DNA from: Candidatus Saccharimonadota bacterium
GTDB taxonomy: Bacteria > Patescibacteriota > Saccharimonadia > Saccharimonadales > Saccharimonadaceae
Direction: 5' to 3'
Assembly (NCBI GenBank): GCA_030537075.1
Contig: JAUNOS010000001.1
Coordinates: 94,079-158,078, forward strand
DNA: 64,000 nt
The position numbers were made by a program, and so were the translations under genes. Below the pieces are notes generated by a model. That model saw nothing but the letters and a program-made list of their open reading frames with translations, did no database searches and was not told the origin of the DNA. Positions 50,587 to 59,800 of this stretch are shown piece by piece. The number at the start of each line of letters is the position of its first letter. Within the stretch, counting starts at the first letter, position 1.

Positions 50587-53128
50587 TAACTGCCAGTTCT
50601 GCCACCAGCCGTTCAATGAGCTTCCCCTGCTCCGCCAGCTGCTCTCGAGTCTCTTCTACCAGATGGGCCGGTGCCTTCTCGACATAGGTTGGATTCGCCA
50701 GGCGAGCCTCCAGCGACTGCCGTTTCTGCCGCGCTTCGGCCAGACGGATCTCTAGCTCAGTCTGGTGCTGGTAGAGCGTCTCCTCGTCGATATCCAGCCA
50801 CGCTTCCCTGTTGGCAGCTGCCAGGCGCAGACCGCGCGGTTGGTCGGTGTGCTCGATGGCCTCCAGACGCATCAGGTGCTTGATGGTATCCAGGTTGTCA
50901 GCGATGAGCCCGTCAGTGCCGTATAGCAAGCGGTATTTTTTATTTCCTGGCAGCTCCGCGATAACCCAGCGACCCTCGGTGATGAGGGATTTTAATTGTT
51001 CAAACTGTTCTGCAGCGATAGGGTCGTAGCTTTCAGGGGTCGGCCACTTTTCACGCATCAGTATGCCAGTCGTGTAGTTCAGCGTCTGCCATATGGTTTC
51101 GGTGACAAACGGTGCGAACGGATGGGCCATTTGTAGGCTGGTGGCCAGTACCCAGCTGAGCAGTGGGCGGTTGATGGCGGTTTTTGACGCCTCGATGTAC
51201 CAGTCGGCCACATCATCCCAGATGGCGTGATAGACGGTCTCGGCGGCTTCTGAGAAGCGGTATTGCTCGAGCCTGACGGCAGTGTCATTTACGGCGTTGT
51301 TCAGCTGGCGGATAATCCAGTGGTCGGCTGGGGTTTGCGGCTCCAGGTCGACGATTTGGTGGTTGTCGCCAATTTGTGCCTCGACAAAGCGGGCGATATT
51401 CCACAGCTTGTTGCAGAAATTACGCGCTGCGATGACCGCACCCCTGTTAAATGCCTGGTGCTGGGCTGGTGCCCGGCCAGTGATGATACCCATGCGAGTG
51501 GCGTCAGAACCAAATTCGGACACCAATTCCATTGGATTGATGACATTGCCCTTTGACTTGGACATTTTTTGGTTGTGTTCGTCGTTCACCATGCCGTGCA
51601 GATAGACGTCTTTGAACGGCACCTGACCGGTGCGATACAAGCTGAGCATAATCATTCGGGCCACCCAGGCACGCATGATATCCATGCCGGTTTCCATGAG
51701 GCTGGTCGGGAAATATTTGGCCAATTCCCCGCCGTCCAGATAATCGGTGGTAATGAACGGCCACTGCCCAGACGAGAACCAGGTGTCAAAGGTATCCTCT
51801 TCTCTGATATATGTTGTGTCATTTACAACAATTCTCTGCTCGCTGGTGCGTGTATCAAAGATCCAGTCCGATGGGTCGGCTTCATTGACAAAGGCTGGAA
51901 TAGGAATGCCCCACGGGATTTGGCGGGAAATGTTCCAGTCTTTGAGCTGCTCCAGGTAGGCGATGAGTTCCTTGCGCTTGGAGGCTGGATGGAAAGTGAT
52001 CTCTCCCCTTTCCAGTGCCTCGATGGCTGGACGGGCTAGCGGCTGCATCTTGATAAACCACTGGTCTTTGATCATCGGTTCGATGACGCTGCCACATTTG
52101 TAGCAGTGGCCGACCGCGTGCTCGATGTCAGTTTCACCATGCAGGAATTCACCCTCTTTCAGGGCCTTCAGTACTTCGGCACGTGCTTCGGTGGTGGTAA
52201 GGCCCAGGAAGCGTTCAGGGACGTTCACCATCTTGCCTTCGTGGCTAATGACCTGGAGGCGTGGCAGATCATGTCGCTCGCCGATCTCAAAGTCGTTCGG
52301 GTCGTGTGCCGGGGTGATTTTTACTGCCCCGGTGCCATAGGTCATGTCGACGTATTCGTCGGCGATGATAGGAATTTCGCGGTTCACCAGTGGCAGCAGG
52401 ATGCGCGTACCGATGAGATGCTTGTAGCGCTCGTCATCTGGATGCACGGCGACTGCGGTGTCGCCCAGCATGGTCTCAGGGCGTGTGGTAGCGACGATAA
52501 TCTCGCCGATCTTATCCAGGGTCGGATAGGCGATATGCCACAACTTCCCCTTCTCTGTTCGGTGCTCAACTTCGATGTCTGCAAAGCTGGTTTGGTGGGT
52601 GGTACAGTAGTTAACGATGCGTTCACCGCGGTAGATCAAATCATCATCCCACAGCTTCTTGAACGTGTCATACACCGTGCGAATCACCTTCTCGTCAAGG
52701 GTGAAGGTTTGGTGACGCCATGAGGCGCTTACCCCCAGGGCGCGTAATTGCAACTCCATGTTGCCCCGCTTTTCTTGGACGAAATCCCACACCTGGCTAT
52801 ACAGCTGTTCACGGGAGAAGTCAAAACGGCTCTTTCCCTGTTTTTCGAGTTCTTTTTCGTAGACCACCCAGGTCTCGAAGCCAGCGTGGTCGGCGCCAGG
52901 GATAAATACCGCGTCGTCACCCTTCATGCGGTGGTAGCGGATCATGATGTCTTTCAGGTTCATATCCAGTGCGTGGCCGATGTGAAGATTGCCATTGGCA
53001 TTTGGTGGTGGCATGACGATGGAGTATGGGGCGCCTTCGCCAGTCGGTTCAAAACCGCCGCTGGTCTCCCAGAGGGCGTAAATAGTTGGCTCGTACTCGT
53101 TTGGTGTGTATTGTTTCGCAAGCTGCAT
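50573..53128 (-). CDS. valS: Valyl-tRNA synthetase
   Basis: The 851-residue class I synthetase charges tRNA-Val. The HIGH motif is in NGNLHIGHALDMN (about 40-52), the editing domain at about 190-340 (VATTRPETMLGDTAVAVHP), the KMSKS motif is NQKMSKSKGNVINP (about 514), and the anticodon-binding domain follows. The C-terminal 65 residues form the coiled-coil arm typical of ValRS (ETLYQHQTELEIRLAEARQ). The length is normal. The leader upstream carries a nested hairpin that may be regulatory. Confidence 0.97.
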   Translation of the reverse strand: MQLAKQYTPNEYEPTIYALWETSGGFEPTGEGAPYSIVMPPPNANGNLHIGHALDMNLKDIMIRYHRMKGDDAVFIPGADHAGFETWVVYEKELEKQGKSRFDFSREQLYSQVWDFVQEKRGNMELQLRALGVSASWRHQTFTLDEKVIRTVYDTFKKLWDDDLIYRGERIVNYCTTHQTSFADIEVEHRTEKGKLWHIAYPTLDKIGEIIVATTRPETMLGDTAVAVHPDDERYKHLIGTRILLPLVNREIPIIADEYVDMTYGTGAVKITPAHDPNDFEIGERHDLPRLQVISHEGKMVNVPERFLGLTTTEARAEVLKALKEGEFLHGETDIEHAVGHCYKCGSVIEPMIKDQWFIKMQPLARPAIEALERGEITFHPASKRKELIAYLEQLKDWNISRQIPWGIPIPAFVNEADPSDWIFDTRTSEQRIVVNDTTYIREEDTFDTWFSSGQWPFITTDYLDGGELAKYFPTSLMETGMDIMRAWVARMIMLSLYRTGQVPFKDVYLHGMVNDEHNQKMSKSKGNVINPMELVSEFGSDATRMGIITGRAPAQHQAFNRGAVIAARNFCNKLWNIARFVEAQIGDNHQIVDLEPQTPADHWIIRQLNNAVNDTAVRLEQYRFSEAAETVYHAIWDDVADWYIEASKTAINRPLLSWVLATSLQMAHPFAPFVTETIWQTLNYTTGILMREKWPTPESYDPIAAEQFEQLKSLITEGRWVIAELPGNKKYRLLYGTDGLIADNLDTIKHLMRLEAIEHTDQPRGLRLAAANREAWLDIDEETLYQHQTELEIRLAEARQKRQSLEARLANPTYVEKAPAHLVEETREQLAEQGKLIERLVAELAVISAS

Positions 53129-53161
53129 GGCGTATCCCTTATCCGTTTCTCATCTGTTTTT

Positions 53162-53244
53162 CACGTGGAAAAAGACACAAAGCGAGCACTAAGGCAAAAT
53201 TTCACATGGAAATGCCCGGCGCGGTTCGGTTTTGTCTCCACGTG
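53162..53244 (-). promoter_or_regulatory. Structured leader of valS
   Basis: Inverted repeats CACGTGGA (53162-53169) / TCCACGTG (53237-53244) extend with GACA and AAA pairs into a long outer stem. An inner hairpin GGC-(AAAA)-TTTC / GAAA-TGCC lies at about 53192-53215. Nothing here matches the T-box core GGTGGNACCGCG. The element may be a promoter-region operator or a leader structure of valS. Confidence 0.5.
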
Positions 53245-53303
53245 TTTATGTTACCTTTCATTATACCATAATGCCAGCAAGGGAAAAAGTCAGGGGGGCT
53301 GGT

Positions 53304-54239
53304 CTAGCGGCGACCTGAGCGGAGCGCTTGGTAGGTGCGGTAGAGCCAGTAGGGCAGGGAGCGGAGCGGTAAGTCCCAGGCGCCGGCAAAGGTGACGTCG
53401 TGTCCGCCGAAGGAGCGCTTGAAGCGAGTAAAGCCAGCCCACGGATGACTTGGCGGTGCGTTGTCAGGCGCGATGCCGTACAAGTCGACCGTGGTCAGGC
53501 CGCGTTTTTGCGCGTCGATGATGGCTTCAGCCAGTAGGGCGGTGCCCGCATTTAGTTTGCGGTGTTCGGGCTGGCTAGAGGCGCCTGCGTGGGCATAGTA
53601 CAGTGTGGTGTCGCTGGAGTAGAGCAGGGCGGCAGCGATGGGCTGGTCGTCAAGCGTGGCATACCACAGCTGGGCAGCGCCGCGCGGAAATAGGATCTTG
53701 GCTTGCTGGCGGAAATAGGCGTCAGAGTGGGGGCGGATACCGGTGCGCTGGGCCACCTCGTGGACAAAGGTCAGCAGAATGTCGATATCTTGTGGGTTGG
53801 TGGAATGGTGAACAGTAACACCTTTTTTATGATAATTGCGGTAAATGTTGCGCACCGGTTGTGCCATCTGAGCGATGAGCTCGTCGGTCGGCTGTGTCAG
53901 GTCGAGCAGGTGCGAATGCTCTGGCTGCAGCTGCTGGTAGGTTACCTTGCGCCAGTGGCGGGTGCGAAGATAGTCGGCGTAGGTCGGATCGGTTGGCTCG
54001 ACACGCACAAAGGTCGCGCGGTGTTGGCGGCCGAGCTGCACGAGTGACTCAAGTGCCGCCGTAAAGGCTGCCTCGTCGCGTGCGGTCGGGCCATACGGGC
54101 AGTAGAGGCGGGTGTGTCCAGTGCCACGCTCCAGGACAGCGAGATATTCCCAGCCCTCGCCGGACCGCCGAAACGTGGTGCGCCCCAGGGCTTCTTGGAA
54201 GGCTTGCCAGGACTCAGATTGTAGAAAGTGTTGGTTCAT
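53304..54239 (-). CDS. FemX/FemAB-like peptidyltransferase
   Basis: The 311-residue protein has a FemAB/GNAT-related double fold: QSESWQAFQEALGRTTF at the N terminus, YCPYGPTARDEAAF, VRVEPTDPTY, PVRNIYRNYHKKGV (about 125), and PIAAALLYSSDTTLYYAHAGA (about 208) in the C-terminal fold. Fem enzymes use aminoacyl-tRNA to build interpeptide bridges on lipid II. The GGAG site 9 bases before 54239 favours this start over 54254. Neighbours tsaD and murE-like are consistent with a tRNA/cell-wall theme. A cross-bridge is implied, but the amino acid is unknown. Confidence 0.9.
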   Translation of the reverse strand: MNQHFLQSESWQAFQEALGRTTFRRSGEGWEYLAVLERGTGHTRLYCPYGPTARDEAAFTAALESLVQLGRQHRATFVRVEPTDPTYADYLRTRHWRKVTYQQLQPEHSHLLDLTQPTDELIAQMAQPVRNIYRNYHKKGVTVHHSTNPQDIDILLTFVHEVAQRTGIRPHSDAYFRQQAKILFPRGAAQLWYATLDDQPIAAALLYSSDTTLYYAHAGASSQPEHRKLNAGTALLAEAIIDAQKRGLTTVDLYGIAPDNAPPSHPWAGFTRFKRSFGGHDVTFAGAWDLPLRSLPYWLYRTYQALRSGRR

Positions 54240-54258
54240 CGTTGTAATCTCCACAACA

Positions 54259-55452
54259 TTAGGTTGCTGTCATTGCTAAACTGGGCTGGACCTCAAAGTC
54301 GTAGGGGTCGCTCGGTGCGTCGATCTGGGCGCGGTAGTAGCCTAAGGTGGCGATCATGGCGGCGTTGTCGGTGCAGAGCTGGATGGGCGCGTAGTCAATG
54401 TCGATGGGCAGAGCCTCGCGCAGCTGACGGCGCAGTTCTTGATTGGCGGCCACTCCGCCGGCGATAACCACTGAAGCCGGCTGGAAATCATCGAACGCTT
54501 GGCGGGTTTTGTTCACCAAGGTTTTGATGGCGGTGTACTGGAATGAGGCCGCCATATTGTGCCGTAATTCGTCGTCTACGAGGCTAGGAAGCTGGTGCGA
54601 GGGAAACGTAAAGTCCTTGCCCACTTCGCGCTGAACAGCTCTCAGAACGGCTGTCTTAAGGCCAGAGAAGGAAAAATCGTACTTGCCTTGGAGCCGGGCG
54701 GTGGGGAGCTGGAAGGTGTGCGGATCGCCGGACGTAGCGGCTTTGGAGATGGCCGGGCCGCCAGGGTAGGGGAGGCCAAGGATTTTGGCGACTTTGTCGA
54801 AGGCTTCGCCAACGGCGTCGTCTTGGGTTTGGCCGATGAGCTCATAGTCCCCGTGACTGCGGAACAGCACCAACTGAGAGTGTCCGCCAGAGACGATAAG
54901 GGAGAGGAGGGGGAAGGTGGGCTGGCGTGCAGGCAGGGTGAGCGGCGCTGGTGACTTAGGGGCCGCCTCGGAGTACTCTTTACGGGTGGCTTCGCCAGCC
55001 CGTGGCGTTCGGCTGACGGGGCTTGACGCGCCCGTCACAGCCTCCTCAGCAACCCCTAAGCCACCAGCGCCCCCGTCCGCCTGCTCAACGACGAAATTGG
55101 CGTAGACATGAGCCTCGACATGATGTATTTTGAAGAGCGGTTTATCGTGGATGACGGCCAGGGTGCGGGCGGCCAGGCTGCCGACTAACAGGGAGCCAAT
55201 TAACCCCGGTGCATAGGTGACGGCGATGGCGTCGATGTCGTCCCAGGTGCAGCCAGCGTCACTCAAGGCCTTATTTACCACGGGGTTGATGACCTCGAGG
55301 TGGCTGCGCGCGGCAATTTCCGGGATCACCCCGCCATATTCGGCGTGGATGTCGATCTGCGAATTGACGACATTGCTCAGCAGGCGCCGGCCGTTCTCAA
55401 CTACCGCCGCCGCTGTTTCATCACAGCTGGACTCGATTCCCAAAATCCTCAT
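54259..55452 (-). CDS. tsaD: tRNA N6-adenosine threonylcarbamoyltransferase, with in-frame insertion
   Basis: The 397-residue protein makes t6A37 on ANN-decoding tRNAs with TsaB/TsaE. Core motifs: RILGIESSCDETAAAVVENG at the start, KIHHVEAHVYAN with the metal-binding H111 and H115, and LIVSGGHSQLVLF, VGEAFDKVAKILGLPYPGGPA, SFSGLKTAVLR and AGGVAANQELR. Homologues have about 340 residues. Here residues about 124-175 are an extra low-complexity Ala/Pro/Ser stretch directly after the metal site, coded by a palindromic DNA segment (54944-55071). The reading frame is intact. A -10 TATAAT lies 11 bases before the ATG. Confidence 0.95.
   Translation of the reverse strand: MRILGIESSCDETAAAVVENGRRLLSNVVNSQIDIHAEYGGVIPEIAARSHLEVINPVVNKALSDAGCTWDDIDAIAVTYAPGLIGSLLVGSLAARTLAVIHDKPLFKIHHVEAHVYANFVVEQADGGAGGLGVAEEAVTGASSPVSRTPRAGEATRKEYSEAAPKSPAPLTLPARQPTFPLLSLIVSGGHSQLVLFRSHGDYELIGQTQDDAVGEAFDKVAKILGLPYPGGPAISKAATSGDPHTFQLPTARLQGKYDFSFSGLKTAVLRAVQREVGKDFTFPSHQLPSLVDDELRHNMAASFQYTAIKTLVNKTRQAFDDFQPASVVIAGGVAANQELRRQLREALPIDIDYAPIQLCTDNAAMIATLGYYRAQIDAPSDPYDFEVQPSLAMTAT
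54944..55071. mobile_element. Palindromic insertion element inside tsaD
   Basis: Terminal 19-base inverted arms with one mismatch (54944-54962 and 55053-55071) frame two inner stem-loops: ACGGG-GGC/GCC-CCCGT at about 54975-55000 and TGACGGG/CCCGTCA at about 55013-55037. The 128-base element therefore folds as a branched hairpin. It is translated in frame as part of TsaD. The form resembles the Rickettsia palindromic elements that insert in genes without breaking them. No transposase is present. Confidence 0.7.
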
Positions 55453-55522
55453 ACGTGGGTTTAATTATAGCAGATATGTCGTGACATATGGCTGCAGCAC
55501 GAAAGATGGTAAAATAGAAACT

Positions 55523-56809
55523 ATGAAGACCAAGTTGGTGAAATTTGTCAGGCGGGCCCTGCCGTCAGGGGCGGTGAAACATTTGGAGGGCGGCTACCGG
55601 CGGACTCGAGTGAAGCTGGCCAGCGCCCGTTACGGAAATCCGTCAAAGCACCTGCGCGTTATCGCGGTGACAGGAACGAACGGCAAGACGACGACCGCCT
55701 GCTATATTAACGAAATCCTCAAAGAGGCGAAATTTAAGACGGCGATGTTCACTACGGCGCTGATCGAGGTGGATGGCAAGGCGCAGATTAACGATCTGAA
55801 CGCCACAGTGGCGACGACGGCGCGGATGCAGCGCTTTTTCCGTGATGCTCGGCGGGCGGGCGTCGACTATGTGGTGCTGGAGGTGACCAGCCACGCGCTG
55901 GACCAGCATAAGCTGGACGGCGTGCCTATCGAGGCGGCGGTGATGACGAATTTGACGCAGGACCACTTGGATTATCATAAGACGATGGAGGAGTATGCGG
56001 CGGCAAAGGCCAAGTTGTTTAAGCTGCGGCCGCGGTTTATCGTGCTGAACCGGGATGATGAGTGGTACTCGTATTTTGACCAGTTTGCAGCAGAAGACCA
56101 AAAGATGAGCTATGGAACGCACAAGGAAGCCGAGGCGCGTATCATGCGGACGAAGCTGTACCGCAAGGGAACAGAGGCCGATCTGGTCATCGACCATCAG
56201 ACGCACCTAGAGTTGGCGACAAACTTGCCGGGTGAGTTCAATGTGATGAATCTGACAGCAGCGACAGCGCTGGCGTATCTGCTGGGCGTGAAGTTGCAGG
56301 ATATTCAGGAGGGCGTAGCGAATGTCGAGGCGGTGCCAGGCAGGTTCGAGCGAGCGGTTGAGGGGCTGGGTTACGATGTGATCGTCGACTATGCGCATAC
56401 GCCGGATGCGCTGGAAAAGCTACTGGCGACGGCGCGGGATATCGCCAAGGGGCGGGTTATCCTGGTATTTGGCGCGACGGGCGACCGCGATAAGGCGAAG
56501 CGACCTATCATGGGCGAGATCGCGGCGCGCGGGGCGGATCGGATTTTTCTGACCGATGAGGAGAGTTATAACGAAGATCCAGAGGAGATTCGGGCGATGC
56601 TGCGCGAGGGGATTCAGCGGGCTGGTGGTGATGCGAAGACGACGGAGATTGCTGATCGGCGCGAGGCGATCGAGCGGGCGCTGGGCTGTGCGAAGAAGGG
56701 CGATATGGTGCTCATCACTGGCATGGGGCACGAGCAGTACCGCATCGTGAATGGCGAGCGGCTGCCGTGGAATGACACGCGGGTGGTGCAGGAGATTGTG
56801 GGGCGGTAG
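55523..56809 (+). CDS. murE: MurE-like UDP-MurNAc-tripeptide synthetase
   Basis: From ATG 55523 the protein has 428 residues. It has the Mur ligase ATP loop VTGTNGKTTTACY (about 50-62), EVTSHALDQHKLDGV and NLTQDHLDYHKTMEEY (central domain), DYAHTPDALE and GATGDRDKAKRP, then the C-terminal domain with GMGHEQYRI. The N-terminal UDP-binding domain of classical MurE (about 480-500 residues) is much reduced. The amino-acid specificity loop, DNPR in meso-DAP enzymes, reads TDEESYNEDP here, so the usual DAP motif is missing. Other Mur-like ligases of teichoic or lipid pathways are possible. A TAAAAT box 7 bases before the ATG suggests a leaderless transcript. Confidence 0.85.
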   Translation: MKTKLVKFVRRALPSGAVKHLEGGYRRTRVKLASARYGNPSKHLRVIAVTGTNGKTTTACYINEILKEAKFKTAMFTTALIEVDGKAQINDLNATVATTARMQRFFRDARRAGVDYVVLEVTSHALDQHKLDGVPIEAAVMTNLTQDHLDYHKTMEEYAAAKAKLFKLRPRFIVLNRDDEWYSYFDQFAAEDQKMSYGTHKEAEARIMRTKLYRKGTEADLVIDHQTHLELATNLPGEFNVMNLTAATALAYLLGVKLQDIQEGVANVEAVPGRFERAVEGLGYDVIVDYAHTPDALEKLLATARDIAKGRVILVFGATGDRDKAKRPIMGEIAARGADRIFLTDEESYNEDPEEIRAMLREGIQRAGGDAKTTEIADRREAIERALGCAKKGDMVLITGMGHEQYRIVNGERLPWNDTRVVQEIVGR

Positions 56810-56879
56810 GACTCCGCGGTTTGCGTCAGGCGTTTGTCTCTGTTACAATTTTTTGCATAAGCATAACAAGGGGGTGCGT

Positions 56880-59800
56880 ATGCGGATGAGGTTGATACTG
56901 GGCGTAATTGGAGTGATAATTCTCGCCTGTACCGCTCCACCGACAGAGGCCAGTACCGCCTCCGAGTATGATGATTTGGTCGAAAAAGTGACGACCAAGA
57001 CGCTTATTCATCACATCGATAACTATTATGGTAAGTCGTGCGGCTCACCGACGGAGGATTATGCGGAGCGGTGGCTGCATCAGTTTAAGCGCCAAAAAGA
57101 AAACGATCGTGAAAATCACCCCGCTGCCGTCGCGAGTCTTATGAAGGCGATTAACTCGCCAAAGGGCGCGTATGCAGTGATGTATGACCAGCGAAATGCA
57201 CATGATAACACCTCAAATCCGTACTTTTTGAGGGTTATCTGGACAGAAGACGGTCGCGATAATTTGACCGTTAAATTTCGGTGGAATGGTGGAAAACGCG
57301 AGATATATCTCGATAGGAAGTCAGGGACGCATAATGGAGTCCATGCTGCGGTAGTCGCCAGTCCACTGTTAATACAAGGGCGGAGCCCGTACTGCGAGCC
57401 GGAGTTCTTGTGGGGATACACCCACGATTATAGCTCTTGGCTACAAGCGACAGAAAATACCAGCACGAAGCTGTTTACTTCCACTTTCGACGTAGAATAT
57501 CCAAGTGGGTACGAGGGCGCTCGTGTGCCAGACCGAAAAGAGGCACTGAGCTGGAAGCCGACTTCGTCTGCCTATGATGATCTTATGGATCATATTACTA
57601 CAGATAAATTGGTGAATTATGTCAGAAATTATTATGGTAAGTCATGTGGTTTTGCGCACGTTGACTACGGTGACAGGTGGTATGAACTGTTTCAGAGGCC
57701 GTATAATAGCACATATCCTGTGCACCATATGGCGAGAGAGAGTTTAGCGCGGGCAATCTCTCAAGGTGACTATGCGATTACCTACATTCAGCAAAATACT
57801 GGTGATAATAAAACAAAACCCTACATGTTAGCAGTGTTTTGGACAGAAAAGAAGGGTGAGTTCTATCTAGAGTTTATGGGAGAGGCGCCTCGGCGGTATT
57901 TAGGGACGAGGCGAACTAAGGGCACACATGGAACTCTGCGCGCAGCGCTAATCGCAAGTCCTCGGCTTGTAAGTACAAGGGGTGGATGTGCTCCTGAGCT
58001 TCTGGGGGCGAATTATCGCTGGAACTATTCGACGGCTTGGACCCCCTTCTTCCAAATGGTGGAGCCAGCCTATACCCAGTTTATTGACCCGATGAAAATT
58101 TATAAATCTACCTTTCGCGTGAAGTATCCAGAGGGTTATCGAGGAAAGAGGGTCCCTGGCCCCACTGATATTCGCTACCTCGCCCTCGGCGACTCTTTCT
58201 CCAGCGGCGAGGGTGACACCGAAAGAAATGGTGCTACGGGTGAGAAATATTACCGATACGGCACAGACGTGAATGAGGATAAGAAGAAGGGTAGACTGAA
58301 GGAAAAATGCCATGTTAGTACCCGCTCGTATCCGTATAGATTGGCGCAACAGATGGGTCTCGGGAGTGGACCGTCGGCCGAGTGGGCGTCGGTTGCTTGT
58401 AGCGGCGCGACTATTTATGACATGAACGGTGACAATGCCGAAGGCTACGAGGGGCAAGATAGTCCGCTGGGGCGGCTGCACGGACAGGAAAACAAGAAAG
58501 TCCTCCAGGGTATGGCGCTGAACGAGATGATCCCTGGTCGTGTCAAGCAAATAGAATTCGTCAAGAAGTACCAGCCAAAGGTTATTACGCTGACGGCGGG
58601 CGGGAATGATGTTGATTTTGGTGGGAAAATTACTTCTTGTGCCCATTATATTAAAAGCATAGGAACATGTGATTGGGCCAAAGATGAGATGGAGACTCTG
58701 GGGTCGCAGATCAGAGGTCAATTCGATCGACTTGTTGGGCTATATAAAGAGCTAAAGTCGGCAAGCCCCAAATCAAAAATATATGCAATTGGATACCCAC
58801 AGTTTATAACGGACGCGGAGCCGGCTGCATGCGGGCTTAATGCTGGAGCTATAGATTTGGACGAGAGAAGAATGATCGTTCGTGCGACTCAGTATATGAA
58901 CGAGGTGATAGAGGCTGCAGCGCGTAAGGCTGGGATAAAATACGTAGACATTTCAAATGCACTCAGTGGTGGTAGGATGTGCGAAAAAGGACAGGCTTAT
59001 ATGACAGGCATCGTCGGGCTGGGCGAGCAAGAAAGCTACCACCCAAATAGCCCAGGGCACAATAAAATACACGCCGAAATAAAGAAGCAGCTTAATCACG
59101 AGAGCATGATCACCTATAGCGGGTATCCAACTGCGGGAGATGAATCGGTAAATGCGCCATCATCAATCTATTTTGATAAGGGCGTACCTTCGTCTGTGAA
59201 CACTACAATGCTAGCGAATGCTAAACCTTCAAAGGGCAGTCAGCAGAAAATTGCGCTAGCAAGCAACTCGCTACAGCCTGGCAGTTCGGTCCGTATCGAG
59301 ATTCGATCTAAACCGACGGAGCTGGGCAGCTATACCGTGTCGAATGAGGGAGCTTTACAACAAACAATAACCATCCCCGATAACATTCCTACTGGTTACC
59401 ATACCCTGTTTGTCTATGGTAAATCCGCAAGTGGCGAGGATATCAAGATTACTCAGACTCTGCTAGTAACGGGCAAGAGCAAGGAGGACCTTGATGACGA
59501 TGGGGTAAAAGATATCAATCAGCCCTGTGGCGCATTCATCCAAGCCGCCAACAAAGACGAAGACCTAGACACCATCGATGACGCCTGCGACCCAGAAATC
59601 ACCGAGCCAGTCATCTACTCTGCCCGAAATGGCAAAGCAGAACTTGGCGAGGACGAGGATCGGATTTATCTTTTCCGCAACACACGAGCCAGTGAACTAA
59701 CGGGCATCACAAATGACTATGTTGATAAGTCAAAGAATAAAGACAATAACGATGCACTTGTTGGTTATGCCGCGAGCGAAGAAACACGTGGATTGGCATT

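Noticed and set aside
53129-53300. T-box riboswitch before valS
   Set aside because: The leader contains ACCGCG-like bases but not the T-box core GGTGGNACCGCG, nor a recognisable specifier loop and antiterminator.
52106-53395. Plus-strand frames of about 205-215 residues
   Set aside because: Antisense to valS, whose synthetase motifs are unambiguous.
55643-56206. Minus-strand frame rich in His and Arg
   Set aside because: Antisense to murE; composition typical of a shadow frame.
57948-58721. Minus-strand 257-residue frame
   Set aside because: Lies antisense within the SGNH gene, whose catalytic motifs and codon pattern are clear.
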